From NCBI GenBank assembly GCA_910584385.1, contig CAJUAK010000003.1, forward strand, positions 1-64,000: DNA of 64,000 nucleotides. The letters are read 5' to 3'. Made by a program: the position numbers and the translations under genes. The notes below the pieces were generated by a model, which was not told the DNA's origin, searched no databases, and saw only the letters and a list, made by a program, of their open reading frames with translations. This DNA is from an uncultured Alphaproteobacteria bacterium (lineage in GTDB: Bacteria; Pseudomonadota; Alphaproteobacteria; RF32; CAG-239). Every line of letters begins with the position of its first letter. Position 1 is the first letter of the stretch. Shown here piece after piece: positions 42,167 through 53,400 of the stretch.

Positions 42167-43168
42167 TTATTTAGCCGCAAAGCTTTTGCTTTGCCCGCAG
42201 CCCGTACCGATTGTCCGCCCGATTGAAATTATTTTCCGGGCGATTTCGCTGCGGCAGCAAGCCGGGGAATCGTTAACAGCGACCTTGCCCGGATAAAGCT
42301 CATAAAGCTTGCGATATTCGCCTTCCGTCATATTCGGCATAACCACGTTTGCACCGCCTTGCAAAGCCATAATTCTTCCCTCGGGATGCAAACTTTCCAT
42401 CGCTGTTGTTGCCGGAATATTGATATCCGGCAGCAAAAGGCGCATCACAGCCATCGTTCGCAAAGCCAAGTTCAACGTGCCGCCTGTTTCATTGGCGAGC
42501 GGCGTTTGCGGATGCGGTATAAACGGGCCAATCCCAGCCATATCCACGCCGATTTCTTTTAAAAACAGCAAATCTTCCGCGATTGATTCAATGCTTTGCC
42601 CCGGAAGTCCAACCATAATTCCTGAACCAAGCTCATATCCCAGCCCTTTTATCATCATCAGGCAATCATAACGGTGCTGCCAGCTCATTTTAGGGTCTAA
42701 ACGGTGGTACAAATCCTTATCTGTCGTTTCTATGCGCATGAGGTATCTGTCAGCACCGGCCTCTTTAAAGGCTTGGTATTCCTCATAATCCCTTTCGCCT
42801 ATGCTCAATGTGATGGCGACATCCAGCTTTTTTACTTCCTTGATGATTTCACACATAACGTTTTTAGAATAATACATGTCTTCGCCCGATTGCATCACAA
42901 TGGTTTTAAAACCGATATCCGCCGCTTTTTTTGCCATGCCTATAAGTTCTTCAGGCGCCATGCGGTAACGCTTAACCTCATGATTTCCGTTACGGATGCC
43001 GCAATAAAGGCAATTATTGCGGCAGATATTCGAAAATTCTATCAAACCGCGCAAATGGACCTCATCGCCCACATGGGTGCGGCGCACATCATCTGCCAAA
43101 TGCAGCAGCTCTTCCTGATTTGCCTCATCTGACAACAAACGAACAATTTTATTCTTACCCAGTTCCAT
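42167..43168 (-). CDS. hydE: [FeFe]-hydrogenase H-cluster radical SAM maturase HydE
   Basis: A 333-aa radical SAM enzyme. C49, C53 and C56 in CRNNCLYC bind the SAM [4Fe-4S] cluster. EFSNICRNNCLYCGIR, GIMVGLPGQ, GPFIPHPQTPL and NIPATTAMESL are typical of the HydE/biotin-synthase-like branch. HydE works with HydF and HydG to build the diiron subcluster of [FeFe]-hydrogenase. Neither partner nor a hydrogenase gene is in the window, so function rests on genes elsewhere. It lies 3 nt after ybaK on the same strand. Confidence 0.85.
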   Translation of the reverse strand: MELGKNKIVRLLSDEANQEELLHLADDVRRTHVGDEVHLRGLIEFSNICRNNCLYCGIRNGNHEVKRYRMAPEELIGMAKKAADIGFKTIVMQSGEDMYYSKNVMCEIIKEVKKLDVAITLSIGERDYEEYQAFKEAGADRYLMRIETTDKDLYHRLDPKMSWQHRYDCLMMIKGLGYELGSGIMVGLPGQSIESIAEDLLFLKEIGVDMAGIGPFIPHPQTPLANETGGTLNLALRTMAVMRLLLPDINIPATTAMESLHPEGRIMALQGGANVVMPNMTEGEYRKLYELYPGKVAVNDSPACCRSEIARKIISIGRTIGTGCGQSKSFAAK

Positions 43169-43171
43169 TAA

Positions 43172-43645
43172 TCAACCCCGTTTTTCAAGAATAATATCTG
43201 CTTGCACAACCGGCACGACCTGAAGCAGCGCAGCCAGCGGCATCTCCACTTGCAAACCGATGCGCCCGCCGCTGAATATAATTTTCGGAAATTCTGAAGC
43301 GGTTTTATGGATAACGGTCTTAAACTGCTTTTTCATGCCTATCGGCGAACACCCACCGTGGATATAGCCTGTCAGCGGAAGAAGCTCTTTTGACTTGACC
43401 ATCTCAACAGACTTTTCTTTTACCGCCAAAGCGGCTTTTTTCAAATCCAACTCCTGATTGACCGGAAGCATAAACACATAGTGCTGCCCGGATTTTGCAA
43501 CGGTTACGAGCGTTTTGAACACCTGATTGGGATTTTCGCCCAGCCGGATGGCTATTTCTTCGCCATTCGTCAGCTGCTCGTATTCATAAATTTTATAATT
43601 TACCTTATGCTTGTCCAGCATGCGCATTGCATTTGTTTTATCCAT
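43172..43645 (-). CDS. ybaK: Cys-tRNA(Pro) deacylase, YbaK/EbsC family
   Basis: A 157-aa trans-editing enzyme that hydrolyses mischarged Cys-tRNA(Pro). It begins with the family pattern (TNAMRMLDKHKVNYKIYEY), and GYIHGGCSPIGMKK holds the conserved catalytic lysine region. SGGRIGLQVEMP is the C-terminal signature. Full family length. It is followed immediately by hydE. Confidence 0.92.
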   Translation of the reverse strand: MDKTNAMRMLDKHKVNYKIYEYEQLTNGEEIAIRLGENPNQVFKTLVTVAKSGQHYVFMLPVNQELDLKKAALAVKEKSVEMVKSKELLPLTGYIHGGCSPIGMKKQFKTVIHKTASEFPKIIFSGGRIGLQVEMPLAALLQVVPVVQADIILEKRG

Positions 43646-43726
43646 TTTTCCTCCGTTTTCAAAATATCACTGCGCTGCCTATTGTCAATCCATTTCCCTG
43701 AAATAATAAACTGTGGCAGGCAATGT

Positions 43727-43755
43727 TTGACAATTTGCGTAAAGTGTAATACAAA
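43727..43755 (+). promoter_or_regulatory. Promoter of the LPS-modification cassette
   Basis: TTGACA at 43727-43732, 17-bp spacer, TACAAA at 43750-43755, 36 bp before the first ATG at 43792. Confidence 0.6.
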
Positions 43756-43791
43756 TATCCGCATATTGTTAAATTTTCAGATGGAGCCGCC

Positions 43792-45228
43792 ATGAAAAAA
43801 TCCTGGTATAAATTTTTAGGCATTCACTTTATTCTTTGGAGCATTATTCCCCTATTGCGCGGCAGCCTGCCCATGGACAGCATTGAAGCAATTGTCTGGG
43901 GACAAATCGGCGGGCTGGGAACAAATAAGCACCCGACATTTTCAGGGTTTCCCGCAGATTTCTTTTATTGGCTTTCCGGCGGCAGCGACTGGGCAATTTA
44001 TGCCTTGAGCCAACTCTTTATTTTGCTTGGTTTTATTTATATTTTCCGTTTGGCAAAACTTTTTCTCAACGAAACAAAAGCCATTCTTTCCGTTATGCTT
44101 TTGGAAGGCGTTATCTATTATGGCTTTGCTTCTGCGGAATATAACGTAAATATTGTTTCTTTGGCACTTTGGCCGATGGCTTCCTTCTATTTCTGCCGCG
44201 CAGTATTGGAAGGGCGCAAAGCGGACTGGGCATGGTTTGGATTGGCCGCCGGCGCCAACTTATGGAATAAGTATGTCAGCGGCATTCTCTTCCTGGCTAT
44301 GGCAATGTATCTCCTCTTTACAAGAAACGGGCGCAAGCAGCTTAAATCTTTCGGGCCTTATTGCAGCGCGGCCATTGCGGCTGTTGTTATCGCACCCCAT
44401 GTTTATTGGCTTTACAAGCATGATTTCTTTGTTATTTCATACTTTATGAGCCGAAGCGGCGAAAGCGGCGCTTGGTACGGGCATTTGCTCTACCCCTTGA
44501 AATTTATACTAGCCCAGCTCGCTGCCGGAGCTTTGGCATTTATCATCTTCTTTGTTGCTTTCTTTGGCGCAAAAAAACAAAAAAACACCATGAGCCATCA
44601 GAAAAACCAATTGCTTTTCTATTTGGGAATTTTACCGCTCATTTTGTTTGCGGGAACAGCGCTTATAAGCGGTTCTCCCCTTAAAAGCATGTGGGGTTCG
44701 CCGCTTCTCTATATGCTTGGCATTTTACTTTTTGCCGGCTTTAATTTTGAGCTTAAAGAAAACACCGTTAATAAAGCCATTCGCGGCGTTTATGCCTCTA
44801 TGGCTTTGCTTGGCTTTGCCGCAGCAATGGTTTATTTTTTGAATAAAAGCGAAAAAATGCATTTTCCCAGAAATGATTTTGCTTATCAGGTTATGGAAAA
44901 GTGGAAAGCAGAAACAAATAATGCACCGTTGCCTTATACGGGCGGCGAAATCTGGTATGCGGCAAACCTTTCCTTGACGAGCCCCGACCATCCTTTTGTT
45001 ATCTTGGACACTAACTTGAAAAACAACCCCTGGGTGGCGGATAAGGACCTTTATGCGAAAGGCGCCGTCATTTTTGTGGGACGCCCGGATGACTACGCCA
45101 GCGCCCACCAAAAATATCTGGCTGTTTCTCCGTTATTTTCTCAAAATATTACTTTTAAAAACCGGATTGGAAAATCCAAAAGCAAAAATGTTTACTTCTT
45201 TATTATCTATCCGGGAGGAGGTTTCTAA
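43792..45228 (+). CDS. ArnT/PMT-type glycosyltransferase (family 39-like)
   Basis: A 478-aa inner-membrane enzyme with about ten membrane spans. The start HFILWSIIPLLRGSLPMDS holds the acidic residue of the first periplasmic loop expected for GT-C enzymes, and a soluble C-terminal periplasmic part follows (ADKDLYAKGAVIFVG). ArnT-like enzymes move a sugar from undecaprenyl phosphate to lipid A or glycan. It begins a four-gene operon; its stop overlaps the next start by one base. Confidence 0.82.
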   Translation: MKKSWYKFLGIHFILWSIIPLLRGSLPMDSIEAIVWGQIGGLGTNKHPTFSGFPADFFYWLSGGSDWAIYALSQLFILLGFIYIFRLAKLFLNETKAILSVMLLEGVIYYGFASAEYNVNIVSLALWPMASFYFCRAVLEGRKADWAWFGLAAGANLWNKYVSGILFLAMAMYLLFTRNGRKQLKSFGPYCSAAIAAVVIAPHVYWLYKHDFFVISYFMSRSGESGAWYGHLLYPLKFILAQLAAGALAFIIFFVAFFGAKKQKNTMSHQKNQLLFYLGILPLILFAGTALISGSPLKSMWGSPLLYMLGILLFAGFNFELKENTVNKAIRGVYASMALLGFAAAMVYFLNKSEKMHFPRNDFAYQVMEKWKAETNNAPLPYTGGEIWYAANLSLTSPDHPFVILDTNLKNNPWVADKDLYAKGAVIFVGRPDDYASAHQKYLAVSPLFSQNITFKNRIGKSKSKNVYFFIIYPGGGF

Positions 45229-46193
45229 TGGCAAAAGAAAAGTTAAGCATTGTTGTTTCTGCTTACAACGAAGAGGCTAATATTGCCGCTTTATATAAAG
45301 AATTGCAAAAAACAATAAAGAAACTTCCCTTGAAAAAGGTTGAAATCATTTTTGTAAATGACGGCAGTTCCGATAAAACCTATGAAGAATGCCTGAAATT
45401 GCAAAAAAAAGACGCTTCTGTTAAAATTGTTAACTTCCAACGCAATTTCGGACATGAGATTGCTATGACAGCCGGCATGGATTATGCCAAAGGGGATGCC
45501 GTTGTCTTTATGGATGCCGATTTGCAGCATCCGCCGGCATATATTGAACAAATGGTAAAAGCTTGGCAGGAAGGTTCTGAAATTGTTCTAACCAAAAGGG
45601 TAGACAATCTTTCGACATCAAAACTCTATAAATTTATGGCTGCTTCCTTTTATAAAATATTAAATATGCTTTCGGATACGCATATTCCTGAAAAAATGCC
45701 GGATTTTCGGCTTCTTGACCGTAAATATGTGGAATTTTTGAAAAACTTTAACGAACATGACCGCCTTTTCCGCGGATTGCTCAGTTGGGCCATGCCCCGG
45801 GACAAAGTAACCGTATTGGATTTTGTGGCACCGGAACGTTTTGCCGGGGAATCTAAATATAATTTTGCCAAGAGCCTGCAATTGGCATTAAACAGCATTG
45901 TGCAGTTTTCAGTCAAGCCTTTGCGATTTTCAATTTATCTGGGAATTTTGACCGCGATGCTTGCCGGATTGCTTGGCATTTATGTGATTGCCGAACACTT
46001 CATTTTAAATAAGCCCACCCCTGGCTATGCTACAATTATGACAACCATTATTTTCATCGGTTCTATCCAATTAATCATGCTGGGGATTATTGGCGAGTAT
46101 ATTGGCAAAATCCATATGGAAGTTAAAAACCGCCCGCTTTATTTGGCTGAATTTATTGAGAAAGAAGAAAAAGATGCTCAAAAAAATCATTAA
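45228..46193 (+). CDS. Polyprenyl-phosphate glycosyltransferase, GT2 (ArnC/GtrB-like)
   Basis: A 321-aa enzyme that places a sugar on undecaprenyl phosphate. VVSAYNEEANI opens the GT-A fold, FVNDGSSDKT and MDADLQHPP carry the nucleotide-metal motifs, and two C-terminal membrane spans (about 235-310) are typical of the DPM1-like/GtrB type. In the Francisella and Bordetella systems the analogous GT2 enzyme loads N-acetyl amino sugar. It overlaps the ArnT-like gene by 1 nt and the deacetylase gene by 20 nt. Confidence 0.88.
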   Translation: MAKEKLSIVVSAYNEEANIAALYKELQKTIKKLPLKKVEIIFVNDGSSDKTYEECLKLQKKDASVKIVNFQRNFGHEIAMTAGMDYAKGDAVVFMDADLQHPPAYIEQMVKAWQEGSEIVLTKRVDNLSTSKLYKFMAASFYKILNMLSDTHIPEKMPDFRLLDRKYVEFLKNFNEHDRLFRGLLSWAMPRDKVTVLDFVAPERFAGESKYNFAKSLQLALNSIVQFSVKPLRFSIYLGILTAMLAGLLGIYVIAEHFILNKPTPGYATIMTTIIFIGSIQLIMLGIIGEYIGKIHMEVKNRPLYLAEFIEKEEKDAQKNH

Positions 46194-47010
46194 TGCCGAC
46201 GATTTTGGGATTTCTCCCGGCGTCAACACCGCAATCGCCGAGGCTTATAAAGACGGTATTTTAAATTCGACCAGCATTATGATTAATTTAAAATATGTCA
46301 ATCACGCCTTGCATCTGGCACAATCTATGCCAAACTTGAATATCGGGCTGCATATAAACCTGACAAACGAAACGCCGCTTTCTCCGGCAGAGGAACTTCC
46401 GCTATTAGTAAACGAAAACGGCAAGTTTAAAAATGGCTTTGTTAATTTGCTCTTGCTTTCTTTCCTTAAGCCGCAAGAGTTGCGCAAACAGGCAGAAATA
46501 GAAATCCGCCGGCAAATAGAGCTTGCGAAAACAATGGGAATTAACCTTTCCCATATTGACAGCCACCGCCATATCCATATGATTCCGCTCTTGTTTGACG
46601 TGGTAAAAAAATTGGCAGAAGAATATCAAATTCCCCGCATCCGGGTTGTTAACGAAAATATATTCAACACCTTACGGCATAATTGGAGTTTTGATTTTCT
46701 GTTTGACGGCGGGCTCATTAAATATATGATTTTAAGGATGCTGGCTTTTTACAACAGATACCCCAGCGATACTTATTTTTACACCATTCTCTACACCTGC
46801 AAAATCGGACGCAATCGTTTTAACAAACTAAAAATCCCTGCAAAATACAAAGCAATTGAAGTGGGAATCCATCCCGGACACCCGGATATTGACCGCAATT
46901 ACGGAAAGGACATCTTTGACAATAACCTTTTGAACCATTTCCGGGAAATTGAATTTAATACGGTGATGGATAAAAATATCCTAAACGAGATTGTTGAGAA
47001 TGATCGTTAA
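46174..47010 (+). CDS. ChbG/YdjC (HpnK)-family carbohydrate deacetylase
   Basis: A 278-aa protein. NADDFG near the start supplies the metal-binding Asp pair, IDSHRHIHMIP the two histidines and GIHPGHPD the third. The family removes N-acetyl groups from amino sugars. NaxD of Francisella, in this family, deacetylates undecaprenyl-phosphate-GalNAc. ATG 46174 is taken because the fold starts at once; the frame is open to 46090 inside the previous gene. It overlaps the GT2 gene by 20 nt and gtrA by 11 nt. Confidence 0.88.
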   Translation: MLKKIINADDFGISPGVNTAIAEAYKDGILNSTSIMINLKYVNHALHLAQSMPNLNIGLHINLTNETPLSPAEELPLLVNENGKFKNGFVNLLLLSFLKPQELRKQAEIEIRRQIELAKTMGINLSHIDSHRHIHMIPLLFDVVKKLAEEYQIPRIRVVNENIFNTLRHNWSFDFLFDGGLIKYMILRMLAFYNRYPSDTYFYTILYTCKIGRNRFNKLKIPAKYKAIEVGIHPGHPDIDRNYGKDIFDNNLLNHFREIEFNTVMDKNILNEIVENDR

Positions 47011-47416
47011 ATCTTATCTGTTTTTAGAAAAAATCTGGTTTCGTTTTAACCAAAAAATCCGTTTTATACTCGTGGGCGGGTTTAACACGGTTTTGGCATA
47101 TTGCTTGTTTGCCGGACTGTATCAATTTGCCGGGCTGAATTATAACCTGGCATTAATTACGCAAAACATCATCACAATCAATGTTTCATTTTTGACTATG
47201 CGTTATTATGTTTTTCAGAGCCATGGCATTTTCTGGCGAGAATATGTGAAAACCTTCAGCGTTTATATCGGCATGTATTTTTTAAATGCTTTTGTTTTAA
47301 ATTTATTGGTCATCGTTTTAAAACTTCCGCCTTTAATTGCCCAAGCTGTTTATTTAACGGTTTCCACCATCACAACTTATCTGCTGCATAAATATTTTTC
47401 TTTTCGTCGGCCGTAA
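47000..47416 (+). CDS. GtrA family membrane protein
   Basis: A 138-aa protein with four membrane spans. FILVGGFNTVLAYCLFAGLY is the family hallmark, and KYFSFRRP is a normal GtrA ending. GtrA proteins are candidate flippases for undecaprenyl-phosphate-linked sugar. ATG 47000 is preferred over TTG 46991. As last gene in the cassette it ends 2 bp from the stop of the giant gene on the other strand, without a visible terminator. Confidence 0.85.
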   Translation: MIVKSYLFLEKIWFRFNQKIRFILVGGFNTVLAYCLFAGLYQFAGLNYNLALITQNIITINVSFLTMRYYVFQSHGIFWREYVKTFSVYIGMYFLNAFVLNLLVIVLKLPPLIAQAVYLTVSTITTYLLHKYFSFRRP

Positions 47417-47418
47417 GC

Positions 47419-50400
47419 TTATAAACAAGTGATATATTTATACTCGCCGTTTACTGCACCAACCAATGCTGCTTGTCCCGGGCATTTGTCTTCCGAATAA
47501 GACATTGCATCAACTTTGCAGTATTTTCCTTTGTTTTCCTTGGTCTTCTTATCTTCACAGATATCTGCCGTATCCTGAACCAAGAGCGGTCCGCAGCTGT
47601 CTCCATAGAAGGTATAGTTGCCTTCTTCATTTGGCGTGCTTGAGCGGCGATAGCATCTAAGCGTGCCTTCTTTTAATTCGGTCGTATCATTTCTCATATT
47701 CTTACAAGACGATTCTGTTTTATCATATGCCGCCGGACAATTGCAGGCACTATAACGCGTTACATTCATTGAGCCATTTTTAACGCTAAATACTTTTGAG
47801 CCTGATAATTCATAGGGTTCCTTACAATTATCTTCCGTATAAGGATATTGATTCAGCATATCTTTACCGATAGCACATTTATATAATGACTGGTATGTGC
47901 AATTTTTGGTACAGCTTACCCAATTATCCGCAAATTCACAATTATTCTCAACTTCTGCCAATGAATAAGGGTAAGTACATTGCCCATTATCAACACAGGG
48001 ACAAGAGCCATTTGTATATTTTTTTGTTCCATTACCGTTTTCACTACAGAAATCTGCCCCGGGCTGTATGTTGTCAGAACATGTCACTGTATATTTGCTG
48101 GAACAGCTGCATTTTTCATAAAGAGTTACTTCCTTGCCGTCAATGCTTGTCGTACAACCATTTCCTAACGAATATTTCGCCGCATTTTCCGCCGTATCTC
48201 CGGGATCTGTGCCATCACATTTATATTTGAAAGTTTCTCCGCAAGAACAGCTGCTGTATTTTGGCGTTACGACCTTATTTACTCCGTTATAGGTAATTTG
48301 TTCGCAAACGGCTTTACTGTCGCTTGGCGTTGTATCGCAAGTTTTATTAAATTCCGAAAGGCATTTGCAGCCTTTATAAAAACTTTTTTTAGTGCCGCTG
48401 CTGTCCTGGCTTTCACAATAATCATCTGCAGAATCTGGTATCTGCCCATTGCCATCACAAGTTTCTCTATATGCGCTTTCGCAAGTACAGCTTGCATAAA
48501 CCGTTCTGCCAGAGCTTCCATCCGCATTTAACGGCGTGCATGCTGTTTCTTTTTCCGTATTTGCTGGGCATTGCAGATAGCTAACCGGGCAACGGCATTC
48601 TTTAAAGAGTTTGTTACCCATCGAATCTATACACCAATCCGTTCCCAAGGCGTCAGCATTGTATCCGGAACAGGTATATTTATAACCGTTTGATTTACAA
48701 TCTGACGTATCTTGGCATTCAGCGTATTTTATGCTTCCGTCTGCCGATGTACAACTTCTCCCTTTACCAACCTGCTGTGCATTGCAGGTTTTAAATATAT
48801 TTTCCTCATCTTCCGAGCAATCAGCATTACCAACACATTTGCTGTATAAAGTCCCTTTTTCAGAATCATAACAAGATGTTGCATCTTCTGCCGGAGATGT
48901 TGACGAGCAGGAACTGTAATTTGAAGGGCAACGGCATTTATAATTAACATTGCCCTCTGCTGTCAGGCAAGGCGCATATTTTTCCTGATTATCTGCACAA
49001 GCTTCACGATGTTTATCGGTGCATGAGGCTGCCGGAACAGTACAAGATTGGTAATAAGAAACGCCGTTTAATACGCAGGCACTGCCAACCCCGACTTCTT
49101 TGTCTTTGCAGATTTTATTGTAACCAGAAGCACAAGTGCATTTTTCAAAATAAGCCTGTCCGTTGCGCGTGCACATATTAACGCCAACCTGTAACGGATC
49201 GTTGCAAACCTCAGCCTCACCGTTGCGGCATTCGTTTTTGCTTACGCAAGATTGGTAATAATTATCGCCATCCAAGCTGCAAGGTTTGCCAACGCCAATC
49301 AAATCTCCCGAGCATTTTACCCATCCGTCCGGACACTTGCATGATTTATAATTAACAACATTTCCCTGATTATCCTGGCAGCCGTTAACGCCTTCCTGAA
49401 AATCGCCCAGGCATTGCTTTACATGCTGCCAATCGCAATCACTCTCTTTGCATTGGTAATAACGCCCACCGCAGCCATTGTCTTTAACTATTCCGGTCGG
49501 TTTTAATCCTGATGGACAACCATAATAGTAGTCTGTCCAGTTCTCAGGGAGGGGATCGGGTGCACATTCGCAACTGCGGTATTTTCCTTGGCAAGGTGTT
49601 CCGACACCCCGGAATCTCTCGCCATCGCAAAGCTGATTATATTCTTCAGGGCAACTACAAAAGGCATAATATGCCGTATTTGATCTTGTTCCATCCGCAT
49701 TAAACGGGCGGCAAGATCCTCCGGAAACCACACCATCCGTACATTGCTGGCATTTTCCTTTGCCCGCAGGACAGTCATCGCCGGCAACGGTAGATCCGGA
49801 AGTATAAATGTAGCTCGGATGACATTCACATCCCGTATATTTTCCGCCGCATTGTTTTCCGGTCAAGATCATACGGATAGGACAATTTTCTTCATCATAA
49901 ATATACTCTCTTCCCGGTTTGCAAATGCAGTTATACCGTTCGTTCCCTTGAGGATCTACACACAAGTGGGGTTCTGCTCCCTCGCCCAGCCTGTTGACAC
50001 ATTCTTCCGCTGTTCGGGTAGTATCCGGTCCGCAGGCTTCAAGCGGAGCACGCTCGCAAAATTGATATAACTTTGTTTCATTTTTGAGGCAATATGGCGG
50101 ATTCCCGTTAGGAACAGCTAAAGGATAAATGCATTCAGTTTTGTAAACTGAAGTATCACATTGGCATTCATATTTTTTCTCGCCATGAAGCGAACAAACG
50201 ACCGGTACGGAAGCTGTTCCGGCGATGTCTTTGCATCCCTCTTCATTATCAGATAACAGGGCTCCGTTGCTGCAAGGCCTGTAAATACAAGAAGCATATA
50301 ATAACTTGCCACTATCAAGCTTACAATATTCTTCAACGCTTTCAGGAACCATGCTTTGTGCATAGCAATCTTGAACAACTTGTCCATCCCAATGATCTTC

Positions 50401-53400
50401 TTTTTTAGTTTTGCAGCCACATGCATATTTTATTTCTTTTTCATTATTATTTAAACATTCGTAAGATGCTGCCAAGGGGCCAAAATGTTCTTGACATTTT
50501 TGTTGCGTATCCGCCGTTATGCCGCTGCAAGCTTCATAAGTACAAATATATTTTGTCTTGTTTTCTGCCAAAGAAGCCCCTCTGACAATGCAGGTCCTTT
50601 GATTATTGAGTTCTATTCCTTTGCAAGGCCTGTCGCTCAATGCTTCGTCCGATTCTAAAGAAACTGCCGAACAATCTGAAGCAATATCTAATTCAGAGTA
50701 AACCCAATCTTCTTCATTATCAGATTCTAAAGTACACGGATTAGCGCCTATCTCTCCCGGGAATAATTTACGGTAGCCTTCCGGACATTTGCAATACCAA
50801 GCAGCTGCACGCGGCCCGCTTAAATCGCTATATAAGCATAAATGAGAGGATGCACCGTCAACTTGTTGGCACACACTTTCCGAAGAATAGACTTTTCGCC
50901 CATCACATTTATAGCTCTCGCTAATCCACTCGCCAGCTTTATCATTACAGGTTTCACCAACAGCAATCAGCTCTTCTCCTACTTCACAGAATGTGCACCC
51001 TTGCTCTTTGGTTTTAAACTCAACAGGGCACTGGCACATATAACGAGTCGATGAAGCACCGGCAATGCCACAGGCAACTGGATGCCGGACAAAAGATTTT
51101 ATCTCAATGTCTTCCGGTTTTGGAGTCTCTGAAACTTTAACCGAAACACTTTGGAACGTTTGTTCACACAATGGGCTTTCCTGGCTGTCTGACGAACAAG
51201 GGATACCACAATATTGATATTTGTTTTCTTGGTCATAATAACAAACGTGTCCGATACCCGACTCGCCATCCTGACACTCATTAGATGTCTTGTAGCCATC
51301 AATTTCTTTACAATTTCCCAATGCATCACAAATTATTTGCTTTGTTGGGCAAGAACAAACCTTATTAATCTTCGAATTTGTTTCATCCCAGCAGGCAGAA
51401 TCCATATCTTTGGACTGGATACATTTTGGTGAAGTGCTTAAGGGCAGAAAACTGTCATCACAATCATAAGTTTCTACGGTAACGCCATTTTCTACGCTGG
51501 TTTTGGTTTTTGCCGTTCCTAGCCATTTGTCAAAGGCACAACAGGTAATACGATCGCCTGTACAGGTTTCGCTCATGCGGTGAGTGTCCTTGTTTGCACA
51601 ATAAGTATCCGCACGCCAGTTTTTGCTGGATTTGCATTGCCCAATAGCAGGAGAATCTATTTCAAAACTCCCGGCTTCTAAACAATTATCCCCTAAAGGA
51701 GAAAATTGACAGCAAGGATCTGTCGTTTTACAAGGTGTCGGCGTTCCTCTTTGTGAAGCCTTATTACAATAAAAATTATCATTTGCCGAATATGACCTAT
51801 AATAACCACTTTGATATGACTGCCATACTAAACCATATTGCCTTTTACTTTCAGGATTTTTTTGTCCTTTATCTGTAATTGTGTAAGCATATCGCCCTTC
51901 ATTGCCATCTAACTCATCTACAATTTCATCATTTTCATCAAATATGTAATAGTCAAATTCATTCTGATAAAAGGCAGGATAACATTTCTTTTGAGTATTT
52001 GCAATTTCAATACTATTTCCTACTTCCTGAGCTCTTTTCTGGCAACTTCCCTCTAAAGGCGTGGTAGAACCTTTTTCTACATAACAACATCTTTGATTTG
52101 CATTTAATTTATATGTACCATCAAACTTACAATTTGAAGCAACAAACCCATTCTCTACGCAATAAAAGCCACTTTCAGGCACGGCTTCCGTTCTGATGAC
52201 TGAACAAGAACCCTTTCCATCACGTGTATCGGCATTTCCAATAAATGTACTGCAACTGCTTGAAGAATCTGCATCCGCATTAAATTTGCAACAAAGGCGT
52301 TCATCTTCCGGAATATCTGTGCAGGAATAAGTAGGAACCGTTATTTTACTCTCATCATATTTTACAGGATACTCTCCTATTAACATCCCGTTTTCTTCAG
52401 ATACTTTCCGAGCACAGAATTCGCCTTCTTTATGGATATACTGAATTTTACAACTGCTGCCTTCCGCTTTCGTATAACTCCGTGAACATAGGCGACCAGA
52501 ATCTCCTGAAGGAAGATTATAACTATAAGGACCGGTTTGGAATCTTCCATCAATAACATGGCAGCAAACTGTCAAGGGAGAATCTGTCGTATTAGCCGGA
52601 CAGTCTGTTTCATAATAGCCGGCTACTTGACATATGCCATCCAAAGTCGTGAAATTATCTTTATCGTTCAACTGGCAGAGACTGCTATCTTTTGATAAGG
52701 AAACCTCATAAGATTTTGATATTTCGCTATCACCACTTTTTATTGTTACCTTGCATTGCCGCTGTCCCCAAATATCCAGTTTGCAAAGCCCATAAATTAT
52801 GGATTGGCATGCTTGAAAATCAGAAGCTATATTACAGTCAGCCACCACATATTTATCTTGGGCATTAGCGCTATTAAAGCAAAATTGCCCACTTTTGGGC
52901 GTTAAAACGCTTAAATCTTCATTATTAGCATCCTGGCATTGGTTCAGGATTTCCTTGCTGGTTGCTTTCCAATTGTTTGAGCACTGGATTGATGTATAAT
53001 TATTTTCCTGAAAATAACAACATTTTGCAGCTGATTTTGTAGCTCCTGCCGTATCGTAAGAAACAGCAACACCATCTTTGGTATAACAACTGTTGAGCCA
53101 TTTTCCGTTTGCATCTGCGCAATAATATCCCGTCTCAAAAGGAGGCTGTGCCTTTTCAATACACTTTCCCGTTCCTACATTATCCGGGTCTTCTTCCCAA
53201 CTATCATAACATGTTTCTTCGCCTTCATAATCAATAAACTCACTAGCAAATTCACAACACTTTTTTGCTCCTTTGGCTTCATCACAACTTCCGACATAGT
53301 AACCATCTTCAGTAGCACAAAAGTGTCCATTGCTCGGCGCCATTTTTTGGGTACATAATGTTCCCTCCCAGGTATAGGCTGGACTGCAAAAACGCCAATG

